Source: Ulota crispa
Lineage: Eukaryota > Streptophyta > Bryopsida > Orthotrichales > Orthotrichaceae
Reading direction: 5' to 3'
Assembly (NCBI GenBank): GCA_963920765.1
Contig: OY987244.1
Coordinates: 10,170,501 to 10,234,500, forward strand
DNA: 64,000 bases
Part shown: positions 1 to 11,949 of the stretch, one piece after another
Layout: every line of letters starts with the position of its first letter
Numbering within the stretch: position 1 is the first letter of the stretch
The notes under the pieces: model-generated
What the model was told of the DNA's origin: nothing
What the model saw: only the letters and a program-made list of their open reading frames with translations
Database searches by the model: none
Program-made: the position numbers and the translations under genes

Positions 1-799
1 AGAGCTTTCATTTTGCTAATATTCTCACTCTGCTATTTACTAATGTATGTTTTGTTCTCTTATAGACCAAATAGTTTTGAATTGGTATTTTTGTTCGGGT
101 GTCTTTCAAAAAAGAGCCTCTGCAAACACAATTTTGTATAAGGCAGAATAATAGATTTGCTGATTACTTCTATGACATTTCCAATAGTTCATATAATCAT
201 AATTTGACATGTTAGTTCCTAAAAATGTTATCAATTTCTATTTCAAAATTGATACTAATATGCTGATGTTATGTTATTCAAGAAGAATTGTAGTACTTGT
301 ATCACTCTTTACAAAGTCATTTTCATTTCTATCATACTTAATTTCTTCTCATATGCCATAATCAGTGGTTTGTTATTATGCCATAATGTGCTGCTGAACT
401 TCACATCTAAAGCTAGCCAAATGATGAACAAGAATGTGCCCTAGTAAGGTAAGAGAGAGAAGGATTTCCTTCTTATGCAGCTACTGATTGAATCATTGTT
501 GAAGCCTAACAATCTTGTGTTTGATTGCACGGCTTCAATATGTTTGAATAAGCAGTCTCTCTAACCCAATACAAGTTTGATCTAGTCATAGTTATGTGAA
601 ATGATAAAATTTTCCCATGTATGGTTCTGCTATTTTATATTTTAAATATTGTAATGTGCAACTTATTTTTCATCATTACAAAGGTTTTTTCTTGGGAACC
701 TTACTCTTTCAAGTACTGCAAATATGGTAGACTATTGAGAGAATGTGTGCATTATTGATTTAGCTCTGCATTGGTTTTTGGAAATAATATTGTTGAATA

Positions 800-1015
800 G
801 GAGACACAGTGCGGGCTTGCCAAATGAGTGGTAGGCATGTGATTGCTTTAGAATTAGATACTGCCATTTTCAATGGAGTATTGAAGAACATTATCACAGC
901 AGCCCTATTAGATGACCTAGGTTGAAGAAAGAGGAAAATGCAAGTGCCAGATTCTGATGTAGGACGAAGCAAGACACTGGTGAAGAATGTGCACAGGAAC
1001 CGTTTGGATAAGTAA
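800..1015 (+). pseudogene. Coding relic with a methyltransferase-like motif
   Basis: One frame runs 71 codons from 800 to the TAA at 1013, broken only by a TGA at 923. It contains GDTVRACQMSGRHVIALELD, which resembles the region after motif I of DNA N4/N6 methylases (the pattern ...A...GR..IGIE.D). After the stop it continues VPDSDVGRSKTLVKNVHRNR. A consensus donor GTAAGT lies at 1012-1017. The upstream frame is closed, so this is at most one exon of a decayed gene or of a transposon-carried gene. Family assignment is tentative. Confidence 0.25.
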
Positions 1016-2416
1016 GTCTTATCAAAAATCCTCCTACAAAATCTCCATAGACGTTGTTGTTCAGTTCCTCGAAACGCTTATTTGGTTTTTTGCTTTTGTT
1101 GGCTGGCTAGTTACCATGTTCTAGAGTCCATTGCAGTCATGGCAATTGCCTTGCTATGTGCGGCCCTTCACAGTATTGGGTCTTGCTACTTCTTTGAAAA
1201 TACCAAAATCAACGCGTCGTGTAGACAGTTGAGTCATGCAGTTTTTTGATGAGGAAGCAATAGAAGCAAACACTTCAAGTGACAATGGTTGACCTTCTTG
1301 ATTTCCTTTGTACTTGTTCAGTTGCTGCTACCTTAAATTCTTTTTGATATTACCTTATTCTATCTCATCCCCAGCATGACTACTAACAATATGTACCCTA
1401 ACCACAATTCCGAATGCTATATAGCAAGGAGTTAATTTTTCTCTTTCTAATGAACACCACATAAATTGCTTAGCATACACCATGATTTTTCAGTATGAGG
1501 CATTACTAAAGAATACGACAGCCATATTTGAAGTGTTCAACTGTTCAAGTAGCAAAGCCCATTGAAGTTCATACATCCGCTGTTTTTTTAGTTTTTTTAT
1601 TATATTCAATGCCCTAAACCAAAAAAACTAATCATTGAATCATATCAATAGTTTTGCTATAATTCACTGTATACAAGTCCCACTGCTATTTGATTTCAAA
1701 TAGCTTGAAGCATGCGCTTCCAAGACCGTGTGCTCTTTGTCCCAAATTTTCCAATGATGATGTTTTTAGAAAATTGAAGAATTGCTATACCGTCTAAAGT
1801 TGATACTTGGATATGCGAGCAAGAAACGTACAATGCATACCCCATTTACAAGTTACTTAGACTCATTACAAACTAAATGTAATGTTGTGACATGTTATGG
1901 AGTAGTAATAAGCTGATCTATTTAATAGAGCTTTTTGCAAAGAGCTGTACTATTGGGGACATGAAAATTAAAACTGTGCAACTTGGAAATCCGATATTTA
2001 CCAATCATACAGGCACCTGTGGCCTATTCAAAATCAAATAGCCTTAAGCCGCACGACGGATTGGCAATTGTTAATGATGTTAACTCAACATGGTGTTAAG
2101 TTTTAACCTTCCTCAAATGTCAAAAACTATTATTAATATTGTATTCTTGGTTTTTATGATTCACCCTTCCAAGTACTGACTATGGTTTTTGTATAAGTTT
2201 GATAAAGACAAAATGTTATATCATGAGACACATCACGCTATAAAACACAGATAGATGGGTATTTTTCCTTGTCATTTTTTGATAGATGGAGTTAGTATCT
2301 CTAGTTAAAATGACAATGATTTTCATTTTTTAATCAAAATGAGAGATGTGGTCATTTTTCTCTAATCATTTTCTAGTCATTTTTTTGTAAAATGTTGTCT
2401 CTATTGAATGACCTGA
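1016..2416. other. Intergenic, nothing recognised
   Basis: AT-rich sequence with no open frame of note and no paired repeats that I could see. 1-799 is the same. Confidence 0.5.
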
Positions 2417-2621
2417 CACTAGAAGAAAATCATGCCATAAACGACTGCCACAAATTTTCATGACTAGGTCACAATAACTGCCTTACAACTGCACAAACAG
2501 CTGCATAACAATTGCATAACAATTACACAACTAGATTGTAGTTGTGCAGTTGTAAGGCAGTTATTGTGACCTAGTCATGAAAATTTGTGACAATTGTTTA
2601 TGACATGTTTTTCTTCTAGTG
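2417..2621. mobile_element. CACTA-like MITE with long terminal inverted repeats
   Basis: 205 bp, from CACTAGAAGAAAA to the inverse ...TTTTTCTTCTAGTG, flanked by the 3 bp duplication TGA (2414-2416, 2622-2624). The arms are about 75-85 bp. CACTA starts and 3 bp duplications define the CACTA (En/Spm) superfamily. Confidence 0.85.
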
Positions 2622-2743
2622 TGATTATATTCTCACAAATGGTTTCTTTTGTTATTTGTTATAAAAATTACAAAGAAAGGCATAAACAAAACAAAAAAAA
2701 ACTAGGAACCTAGTATGAAAGTAAACTCAAACACAAATTTGTA

Positions 2744-3008
2744 TTATTCATTAAATTGGGAATAAGCTTACACATTGGGATTTCTGAATTTTTCATTTTT
2801 GAGAGTTTTTAGGAATTTTTAGGTGATTTAGGGTGAATATTATGCACAATATTTTGACGATTTCTTCAAGACCTTACATCAATGATGAAATACCTTACAT
2901 GAATTATCAGAAAACTCACTTCACATCATCAAAATTTTCTCACAAATGTAAAATTTAGTATTCCCAAAATATGTTTTGGGAAAGTGATTTTCCCAATTTA
3001 ATGAATAA
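2744..3008. repeat. Small inverted-repeat element
   Basis: 265 bp bounded by TTATTCATTAAATTGGGAA and its inverse TTCCCAATTTAATGAATAA. It may be a MITE but has only ~20 bp arms. Confidence 0.45.
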
Positions 3009-3079
3009 CGCGTTAAGCACAAACATAACCACAATGATACAACTCTATCTCCTATTATTCAAAGAGGTTTTCTTTTTAA

Positions 3080-3435
3080 CCCTTAAATGTTGACAAGGAC
3101 AAAAATTGTCCTCTTGCCATCAAAAAAAAAGCTAAATTACATTTAAAAGTTGTTTTTCAACTAATTTTATTGTAGAAGTGATCATAGACACATGGTGCAT
3201 CATGGAAGGCAAAAATGATCTTAGTAAATGTACTCATATTTTTTGATAACCCAAATTGTGAGAAGATTCAAAGACACAATGTTAGGTTCCATGCTACCCA
3301 TCTTGCACTTTTCATGAGGGCACCATGCACTGTTGGCTTTTGGAACTTTAAGAAACAAAATTTTAATGGGTGGGCACCTGCCACACTACTACCACTATAG
3401 AGGGCAGGCACGGCCACCCATCCTATGTTCAAGGG
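3080..3435. mobile_element. TTAA-flanked piggyBac-like non-autonomous element, family A
   Basis: 356 bp. The left end is TTAA (3076-3079) then CCCTTAAATGTTG; the right end is ...CAAGGG then TGAA, a one-base decay of TTAA. The interior (gaccat/gatcatagacacatgg, the gcaccatgca motif) matches the elements at 40442 and, inverted, those at 19717 and 43570. Confidence 0.7.
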
Positions 3436-3586
3436 TGAACCCATTAAGGACCGATTAACCATCCTCTGGTTGATTTGGGTCCTTTTTGGTTTGTAAAGAA
3501 AGCATGTCAACAAATTTGATGACGTGGCAAAGGGGATAGGTCTGGGGAATTGGGAAGTAAAGAGTTTAGGACAATAACCAAACCAA

Positions 3587-3730
3587 TCTGAGGTGGCATG
3601 TGGCTAGAGGGTTGAAAAAACCAAAACAATACTATCTGAGGTGGCATGTGGCTAGAGGGTTGAAAAAACCAAAACAATACTATCTGAGGTGGCATGTGCC
3701 TAGAGGGTTGAAAAAACCAAAACAGTATTG
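3587..3730. repeat. 48 bp tandem repeat, three copies
   Basis: Unit begins tctgaggtggcatgtggcta and repeats at 3587, 3635 and 3683 with one or two changes in the third copy. Confidence 0.95.
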
Positions 3731-3932
3731 GTTGAATTACACCAAGATTTGCTAAAAATTCTTGCTTCACAACGCACCTTCACCAAAAATTTCATGCAAA
3801 ACCCTATATCATGCGCAACACTTCCGTTTGTATGGTCAGATCTCCAATAGGCACTTGCATTCAAAAAATTACAATTGCCTCAATTGCCCAAACAAAGTAT
3901 TGCCCACCTCCAAAATCAACCACGGTCCTTAA

Positions 3933-5172
3933 CCCTTTAGTGCCCGATTGACCACTTTTGGGTTGATTTTGGTACTCCGTGGTTCTTGTCATCTTTGTTC
4001 TATTTAATTTGCAAAAACACTAAATGTTACGAAGTTGGGGGTTTAGCTAGTGCTCCTATTGGAACAAATTTCAAACAAAGCAAAAAGAAACACGGTAGCT
4101 ATGCGTGTTTTACATATGAAGCTAGGAATCTTGTACAAGTATAACAAATGAAATACTAATTCAATGCAACCGTGATGTGGCCCCAAAGCCCACATATGGC
4201 ACCCAAAGTATCCGGTGCTAACTCTCTAGTAGTTGTGCAAAAGATGCATGGTTTATTTTAGAAGTTCTATGTATGGCATATTTCAGCTACAACATTGCGT
4301 ATTCCATGAAATCTTAGGCTCCAAAGGTTTGCAATGCTAAATGTGGGACCTGATACCTCAAATGACACCCAATGTAGATGATATTGACTGATTGGATTTT
4401 ATGGAAACATGTTCCATGCATGATGTATTCAACCGTATATGTGGCCACATTCATATTCTTCCAATGCTCAATTTCACAAATCATGCCGTGAAATGCACAA
4501 GTTGACTTGAATTTTGTATTTTTTTTAGAAGTGTAGTAACCTAGAATGGGGCAATAGCCTCTACAAATTTCACCACTATCAAAAGTTTCAATTGCACAAT
4601 TGACCCTAATTAGTTAGAGTATCTCACATTTTTGCACAACATGTTTTTTTGGATCATCAAGCTTCTCACAATCCTTATGTGGAATCATTTTGATAGATCA
4701 AACTTTTTTTTTATATTCATGTTGCCAAAGTTTATAACTTTGATATGCCTGGTTCAATTTGATTTTAGAAACACAAATTTTGTCCTTGATTGTGTTTTGC
4801 AGATTGTATAAGGTAGGAGCTCCCATAAACATCAAACTAAGGGTTTTGAACATGATAACTATTAATAAACAATGAGCAAATTATAGGATCCTATTAGGAA
4901 CAAAAAAAAAATGAGTTTGCACTTTTGAATGTATTATTTGGATACTATGAGAATAAGTTGTGAATTTTTAAAGAGCAAGCTACCATTGCACCCATAACCA
5001 CTTTCAAGATTTCATGTTCACATGTTGTACATCTTTGTAATTACATCTATTCATTTCCACAGATTTTCCAAGATTTTAGAGGTGACAGTTATGGGGACAC
5101 TGACGCTTATGGGTGTTCCTACTTTAGTGAAAATTTAAGGTGCCCCCCAAATGGTTGATGGGCACTAAAGAG
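3933..5172. mobile_element. TTAA-flanked piggyBac-like element, long variant
   Basis: 1240 bp, TTAA at 3929-3932 and 5173-5176. The left end is CCCTTTAGTGCCCGATTGAC; the right end reversed is CTCTTTAGTGCCCATCAACC. A related sequence (attaaggaccgattaacc) occurs near 3443, suggesting an older or broken end outside it. No coding capacity seen. Confidence 0.7.
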
Positions 5173-5261
5173 TTAATGGATTAAGGACCAAGTGCAATGT
5201 GAAAAGTGCATCAATAGGTGAAATAATTCCGCACATGTGAGCAAACCTAAGGTGTTGACCA

Positions 5262-5560
5262 GAAGTTCTTGGAGTTATCAACCAATATACTATGGTTGTC
5301 ATGGTTTTTAAGAATACCAAAGGTTATGCAATAAGTGGCAGGCAATTCTTGGGAGTACTATAGGTTGTATATTGAATGTTTGGAAGCACCAAAGGTTGTG
5401 ATGAATGTCTCAATTCTTTTAAATACCAAAGGCTGGTCTTTATGGTATGGATTTTGTAAGTTTGCCAGATTGCCTAAAAATTGTGCAATGTGTAGCAAGC
5501 AATTATTGGGAGCACCAAAAGATGTGTAATGAGTGTTTATGTTTTTTGGTAATATTAAAG
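5262..5560. repeat. Degenerate ~60 bp tandem repeat
   Basis: Irregular reiteration of caattcttgggagtaccaaa-like units (near 5265, 5341, 5410 and 5500) with variable spacing. Confidence 0.45.
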
Positions 5561-5884
5561 GCTACAAGTTCATCAAATACTTTATTATCTTTCATCTAAA
5601 ATTGTCAGTTTCATCCAATATTTATCTATATTAGAAGTTAATCATAAAAAATAAAAAAATCTCAATTCTTGGTCATTTGTAACCCACTCCAAGCAACATG
5701 CACTACAGTGTTCAAAAAAAGAAAGGCATGATGTTGTTGCATTATTATATGGCAAATTAGTGAATTAAAGAGTATTTGCACAACCGAATTGGGCAATCAA
5801 GTGCATTACAGAAAAGGGACATAACAGTTGCAACACTTGCACATATGAGTAGCGTTGTTGGTGAAGGGTTCATGGGAGTATTAA

Positions 5885-6781
5885 CCTTAAATGCCCAAGG
5901 TGTTTTTCTCGTTTTTAGAAGGCAGTTTTGAAGTTTTTGAATTGTTCTTGTAAGATTGGTAATGATCATCAAAGCAACATTGTAACCATAGAATTTTGAA
6001 CTTCAAGGTTTTCACTATCCAAAAAAATCCAAAATAGCCACATGGATTTTAAGATACATGTGATTGAATGATGATGAGTATATAGTTTTTCTTTTTTTAG
6101 AGCTGCCCAAAAATTCTAATGCAAACTGGCAACTTTTGGATACAAAATTGGGAATCAACCACTAAGGATGCTTTAGTGTTTATTGTTGTTACTTGAAAAT
6201 TAATGGCCCCACTTCCAAATCTAAAACCACATTTTTACAAATGAGCTTGCAATGGAATTGTCAAAGAGCAATTGCTTGATATATTGAAATTCTTTAACTT
6301 CAATTATTAACCAAAAATCATTATGAATGAAAGAAAACTCAATAGTGAATGAATTTTGATTTTTATAACAAAAACACTCTAAGTGAAATTAGCCCAAAAA
6401 CCCTTTTAGACTTTTTTAGATGACAAAATTTCAATAAAAGGGCCTTTACTACCTAAGTGAGTGTCCAAGGGAAATCTTAACTCTTTTCTCAACTTGATGC
6501 CCATCTTTTCAATGTGGCAACTTCTCATAGGCTTTGAGATACTTTTCATGACACTTTTCATGACACAAAATGTATGCTTGCAATTTACCTTCCACCAAAA
6601 ACAACTAGAATAAGACATGGAAGAAATTAAAACTGAACGCTTAAACTAACTTCAACCCACAACTTCTCCAATAAATAAAACTTTAAAACAAATAAAATTG
6701 TGCCTTCAATAGGATTTCAAAGTTTCAAAGTTTCTTGAAATTTTTTGAACACCAAAATCTAGTGCCTTGTGCATTTAGGGG
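5885..6781. mobile_element. TTAA-flanked piggyBac-like element, family C type ends
   Basis: 897 bp, TTAA at 5881-5884 and 6782-6785. Left end CCTTAAATGCCCAAGG; right end reversed CCCCTAAATGCACAAGG. The ends match those of 16910-17541. No transposase; the interior is AT-rich with stops in all frames. Confidence 0.75.
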
Positions 6782-6944
6782 TTAAGGCTTGGACAATGTG
6801 CAATAAGTAGTTGGGGCCAACATTGAATAATAAACAAAGGGCTTTTATAGTATTGAGGAGATGTGCATGTATTTCTATGAACTGTGCCCTTGTTTTTAAT
6901 CATTTTGTGACTCCATGCCCTAGTTTGCAAATTTCCCAAACCTA

Positions 6945-7307
6945 AGGGCATCTCCACCAATGGCTCAAACACACTCAAAGTGAATGAAAAGTGTTGAGGC
7001 CTCTCTCAAAACCCTCTCAAGACACTTTGTCCTACCGTGTTTAGCAAGGGCCCTTCAAAACACTATTCATCATAAGTTTAGTGAGCTTTATCCTCTACTT
7101 TCCTTGATAAGTGGTCAACTAATTATTTATGGGGCGTGTTGGAGTGCAAGGCCACCATTTTGAAGAGCATGGGTGGAGATCAAGAGGCTTGAGGGCCGGC
7201 CAAAACAAATGAAAAACTTTGAAAGAGCCCAGGTGGAGATGCTCTGAGATGGTTTTGAGAGGGGCCTCAACAGTTTTCATCCACTTTGAGCGTGTTTGAG
7301 ATGCCCT
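6945..7307. mobile_element. TIR MITE with AGGGCATCTC ends
   Basis: 363 bp, ends AGGGCATCTCCACC and ...GAGATGCCCT with TA on both sides (6943-6944, 7308-7309). The subterminal ~45 bp (caaacacactcaaagtgaatg) is also inverted at the right end. Related to 55826. Confidence 0.75.
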
Positions 7308-7363
7308 TAGAACACAAGTTGGTTTTTACCTCTAATTACTTTCTTCTTACTTTTTGCATAACA

Positions 7364-7731
7364 GCATTCAAGTTTTTCATGATTAGACAAAAAGATCTTT
7401 GTTTGCATGTGACGGAGCTTCCTGACCCACAAATCATGGCTGTGAGAGAAGTTTGTTCCGCGATAAAGCAACCAATCGTATTGGCCAGCTGAAGCACTTC
7501 CAGTTTGCAAAGTGAGCCACACAGGAGTTCCATGAAGAGCATCAACAAGCTCTAACGGATCATGAGTCAGAAAGTGATAAAGCTATTCGAGATTTTGTTG
7601 TTCCTGGTGCATGTTTCAAAAGAATCCTTAGGACAAACTCAACCCCGTTGAACCCCAAAAAGACTAGTCGAAATGTCGAATCATCTGTCTCACGAGTGGG
7701 TAAGAAGGAGCACAATGCAACCGTTCTCTGA
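7364..7731 (+). pseudogene. Coding-like remnant, family unknown
   Basis: After an acceptor-like stretch (tttttgcataacag, ending 7363) one frame reads MIRQKDLCLHVTELPDPQIM through AIKQPIVLAS and then stops at 7490. Another frame takes over from about 7520 (EFHEEHQQALTDHESESDKA, then AIRDFVVPGACFKRIL) and ends at a TGA near 7731. The composition looks protein-coding but needs a frame change. It starts just beyond a MITE (6945-7307) that may have truncated it. I do not recognise the protein. Confidence 0.3.
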
Positions 7732-8846
7732 TATCACTTCAAGTTAGAAACATCTTGCATGCGCCGCCTTTATAGGTTCTCAGGAACATATCTGCATTCT
7801 ATGTAGATTTTATACGGTGCATGACACTTATAACCAACGACTCCCGACTCCCAATTCAAGTGTTTAGCTTAAGGCTTTGTCAAAAAAAGTTATCAAAAGA
7901 TCGAGTCTACCAAGATGAAGCTTAGGTTTTGTCCCGCTTGGTGGAATTACTTTTGAGCTAATGAGTATAAGTGGTGTGCTTTAATATTTTTGGCCGATAG
8001 TTGTTGGTTACAAGTGTCATGCACTATAGCAAGGTAAGATTTTTCAAAAGCAACATGTGTGAGATTATTGGCAGTATCAACCAGGCTATTACTCCTTCAA
8101 ACGAGCACAGCACCTCAATGTAGGTGTACCGAATGAATCATATGGAGTGGCTCATAACAGCAAAATATTAACGAAAGAGGATTTGTAATAGATAATTATC
8201 TGAATTCAGTTTTTTTTCTGCCTATAAACAAAAGCAGATATCTCATCAGAAACAGAACTCGAGTGACAACGATACCAGAGCTCGTTTGGAAACAAAGCAC
8301 GACAATAAAAAGGTGAAGAAATTTAGATAATCATTCCATCTACGTGACTATGAATGGTGGTCACGCTATATCAACAAGTGAATCAGTTGAATGTGATAAA
8401 CTACGTATGTACACTAACCTGAAATGAAAATACCATACATTTCCTGCCTGTCTAAATCCTCCCAACCTGGAAGCAAAAGTTTTCCCTTCGTTAGTATACC
8501 TTCAATCGCGAGGAAGTCTGCTCCAGTCAGGCCTTTTATACACCTGCACTAATCAAAATTTCTAAAGTATTGAGGAGCTTCGGATAGCAAACCTCTCTGG
8601 ATAAGGAGAAACGCGAGCACTAACGGGAGGCTAAAACAGATTTTGGCTTTGGCATAGTCACCAGCACAAAAGTGTTGATTTGATGGTTGAGCTTTCAGAC
8701 GGGGTTTGAGTTGTGCAAGAGATCACAAAGATGTGGCTTGAGCTCGTCTACGACTTCAGAAGTGTAGTAGGGATGCCAAACACGCATGTCCAAGATGATG
8801 TCCTCGACACCCCGAATGTCGTTGTAGTTCACGTTCGAGTGCCAGC

Positions 8847-10474
8847 CTACATTGGGATCCTTCTCAGTTGTAGCAAAGCAAGCACATGAATCTCTGTCAT
8901 GGCTAATCTCCTTATAGACACGCCTGCACAGGCTGCAACTTCGCATGCTTTTGGGACAGTGATTTGAGCTTCATCCAATCCCGAAGCCAACCGCAGACAA
9001 GCTGCTACAGTGGCTCGCATGCCTGTATTAGAGAGAATAGCTGGTGCCAATGCTCGGGATACCTTACGTAACATACGCATCGCAAAGGGCACGGTACCAG
9101 GGCTGCTTAGATGCAAATCCCAATGCCACTTGGCCAACATTCTCATTAACTTGGCAGTCGAAGGAACAGCGGACTGCTGATGTCGGGCAAAGGATGGCCC
9201 CATCTGTGATCTAACATCCATTCGCTGATGCTTGGCTGAAGACAGTGAGAGACCAGTGAGCACTCTGTTGTTGTAGCCAAGCTCTTGAAATTGAACGGTG
9301 TTCCAATCCCTTGCTTCTAAGATCGAGCCTTGATTGGAATGAACACCTCCTTGAGTCCTTGGAATCGAAGCCGTGGTGATGTCGCGCTGCAACAATGAAT
9401 AATAAAATCTGAGTAAAAGTACATTGGCAGCCGAACTGCATCATCTCTGAACAACAAAATGGTACGCCATAAATGACATTAAGGCACAGGATACTAAAAC
9501 CATTAAAGACCTGATTCCGTGCCTTTTACCAGCGAAAACAAATATATTCACACACTTGGTTGACCTTGTGAGTATGACTTGGCTAAACGTTCATTGAAAG
9601 TAAATGAGGTTGTCGACAGTTCCTTGTGGTGGTCAGAACCTTCCAGTTTAAAAGTGCGTGAGAAATTGATATACAGTGAAAAGTTTGATCAAAACAGATT
9701 TGGCTCATATAGCAAAGTGATCTCTCTACCACACTATAATGATCTCTCAAAGATAATAATCTTACACACGTTATGTTGCTTAAACAATATCCTCTACCTT
9801 ATGCAATACCATCCTGTTATCTGGTTATTATGGTAATAAGGCTGGAAAGAAAGAGAGAAAGTAGAAGTTACCTGTCTGTGAGCAACGCCTCTGTTGACAT
9901 CTTCCAACGCTCTCGTCACAATCTGCTTTTTCTGTGGAGCAGATACCGGTGAGCCGCAATCCAATCTCTTTCTCTTCAGTGACACGGAGATACCTGAGGA
10001 CACACTCTCTTGAGCGCTCCTGTTATCTACTGTTCCGCCTCCCATGTCTTCACTGCACGTGCGTTCGCAGGGTGATGCTGCTCGCAGCGGCAGAGCCTCC
10101 TCTACCAATACATCACCCTCTGCGTTGCTCGAAGAGAATTCGGTTTCACACCTGCAGTCAGGATGACTAACTTCTGCCGGACGTGGAACGCTTCCAGTGT
10201 CCAGCACGCTTCCATAGCTGCATTCACCCTGCGACTCCTGCTGTGCACAGTGGGCACAAACGCCTGCTAGAGGCGAGAAGTCCATCCCGGACACTCGCGA
10301 CGACGTTGGCACACCACAAGTTCCGCACAGCACCGCTCGTGTGTGCCTCGCCACTAAAAAATTCGCACCGTGCACTTTCGCATCGCATGTCCAGCAAATG
10401 TGCGCCTCATCGGCTGCGCAGTACACCGTTGCTGCCTCGTGACACAAGTCGCATTCTCTCTTCGCCGTCGACAT
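8847..10474 (-). CDS. BBX: Single B-box zinc-finger protein, BBX28-32 (group V) type
   Basis: Two exons: 10474-9872 (201 codons) and 9386-8847 (179 codons plus TAG), joined in phase 0 by a GT-AG intron of 485 bp; predicted 380 aa. The ATG at 10474 puts the zinc finger at the very N-terminus, as in the family. The B-box ligands are visible: C8, C11, C19, D22, C27, C30, H35 and H44. There is no second B-box and no CCT domain. Residues about 215-320 are a helical, cyclin-box-like region (motifs AKWHWDLHLSSP, ACLRLASGLDEAQ, AGVSIRRLAMTEIHVL), which resembles the C-terminal half of Arabidopsis BBX32 as I remember it. A KRKR-type basic patch (LKRKRL, about residue 172) may be a nuclear signal. Group-V BBX proteins are nuclear cofactors in light signalling (HY5/COP1 module). 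The 3' end may carry a frameshift (see findings). Confidence 0.85.
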
Positions 10475-11039
10475 CGAAGCTCGCTGATATTTTAACTCAC
10501 ATGCTTCGACCAAAACAAATTTGCTGCTGCTTCTTCCCGATGCAGTAAGTCCGCACCTCTGCTCCGCAATTCCTTCTTAACTCTCTACCAAATTTAAATG
10601 TCTCTCAACCGACCAAACAGAGACAACAACAAAAAAATAGAAAGAGAGAGAAAGAAAAAAGAAGCTATACAATTTTGTACTGTCGTCTCGCACTTCAACC
10701 TCTCGGGAGGAGAAAACGTAAACAAACTACAATGCGGCTTCAACCTCATCAAAGATCCAAGAAACCAATACCCTACGACACCAAATGCGCAAGCGCGACA
10801 AACTTGCGCGAGGCTTCAAACTCGAAGAAAAACGACCAACGCTTATTAACTCGTGAGCACGCAACGATCCAAATTACAACCAAAGAAAAATATATGTAAA
10901 AGAAGAGAGCGAGCACAAACTATTCCTCTCAAAGACCTCAACACTCATGTATATCAATAAGAGTATCTTAACTCAGCCAATTTGTGTAAAGACACCGTAG
11001 AAAAATGACGACGATCGAGAACAAATTAACTGTAACTAA

Positions 11040-11400
11040 GCTTCATCGCCGAAGAATCATAAAACGCTTGGCGATGGCGATGGTGATGGAGGATACAATG
11101 CAATGAACAAGTGGTCACGGAGGAGATGTTCAACAGCCAGAAAGGCGAAGCTTGGACAGAGTAGAGGGACGGGCGACCGCGGACGACACGTCCGCTAGAA
11201 AAACGAAACGTGGACGACGGCGGACTCGGGCGAACAGAGTGGGACGAGATAGCACCGCCACCACGCGCTAGAGCGGACGAATTCTAGCCACGAGAGTGGG
11301 TCGGCAAAATATCACGTGCTTCGGCACGCATGACCGCATCTGGCGGGGAGGCCGAACCAGTGCTAGGTTCGGAAGTACCCGTCGGGCCGGGAATTGAAAC
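11040..11400 (-). promoter_or_regulatory. CpG-rich upstream region of the BBX gene
   Basis: A block far richer in CG dinucleotides than its AT-rich surroundings (for example gaccgcggacgacacgtccg around 11176), 570-930 bp upstream of the BBX start codon. It ends abruptly near 11400. I infer it is promoter or distal 5' UTR of the gene. No TATA box or transcript start can be assigned by eye. Confidence 0.45.
11313..11318. promoter_or_regulatory. G-box CACGTG
   Basis: A palindromic CACGTG lies in the CpG-rich upstream region, about 840 bp before the BBX ATG. G-boxes are bound by bZIP factors such as HY5 and by bHLH PIFs, which regulate BBX genes in Arabidopsis. Function here is inferred from position only. 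Confidence 0.4.
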
Positions 11401-11621
11401 CAATGGGATGGCAGCATAATATTTTCCACAATCCAAATTCAGCTCGCCAAGTGCCTATCTGGCTTGACTGGCGAGTTTGTTGCCAAATATCTTGTGACCT
11501 GCATGTCAGTATCAGTACTCTCTTTTTAATATTTTTTGTTTATCTTTTTAGGGACCTCTTAGTAAATTTCCTCCTTTCACAGGAGTGGACCGGTTTTGTT
11601 TCCATTGAGTTCATGCCTATA

Positions 11622-11949
11622 AGGTAGCCGCACCCATAAGCGAGGAAACAAGGGTTTCCGGGTACATCAACTGACCAAGGGACTCAAAAAATATGTATAT
11701 CTTGAGGTTACCAAATGGGATTGAAAAATACTGGCATCAAATTAAATTAAGAGACTTAGTGGCAAGCATTTGGTCAAATTTTATCAAAGTTAATAATCAT
11801 TTTAGTTGTTAAATCGTGAGTAGGAGATGTTAAGGAAGCCCCATCACTCATTGGTCCAAACTTGTTTGTCATGGGACCAAAAAACTTGGAGATGAGTACC
11901 TTCATAGGTCACGCCCATGGGACTCCCGTGATGATGGGTGCTGCTACCT
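11622..11949. mobile_element. TIR MITE, AGGTGGCCGCACCCAT family
   Basis: 328 bp, ends AGGTAGCCGCACCCATAAGC and ...ATGGGTGCTGCTACCT, flanked by TA (11620-11621, 11950-11951). Homologous throughout to 44965-45286. Confidence 0.85.

Noticed and set aside
8847..9444. BBX second exon as an independent intronless gene
   Set aside because: A clean acceptor at 9387 joins it in phase to the B-box exon, and its content matches the C-terminal half of group-V BBX proteins.
10897..10917. Stretch resembling mature miR156 (agaagagagcgagcac)
   Set aside because: 17 of 20 bases match, but no complementary star arm lies within a few hundred bases, and the surrounding sequence is generally GA-rich.
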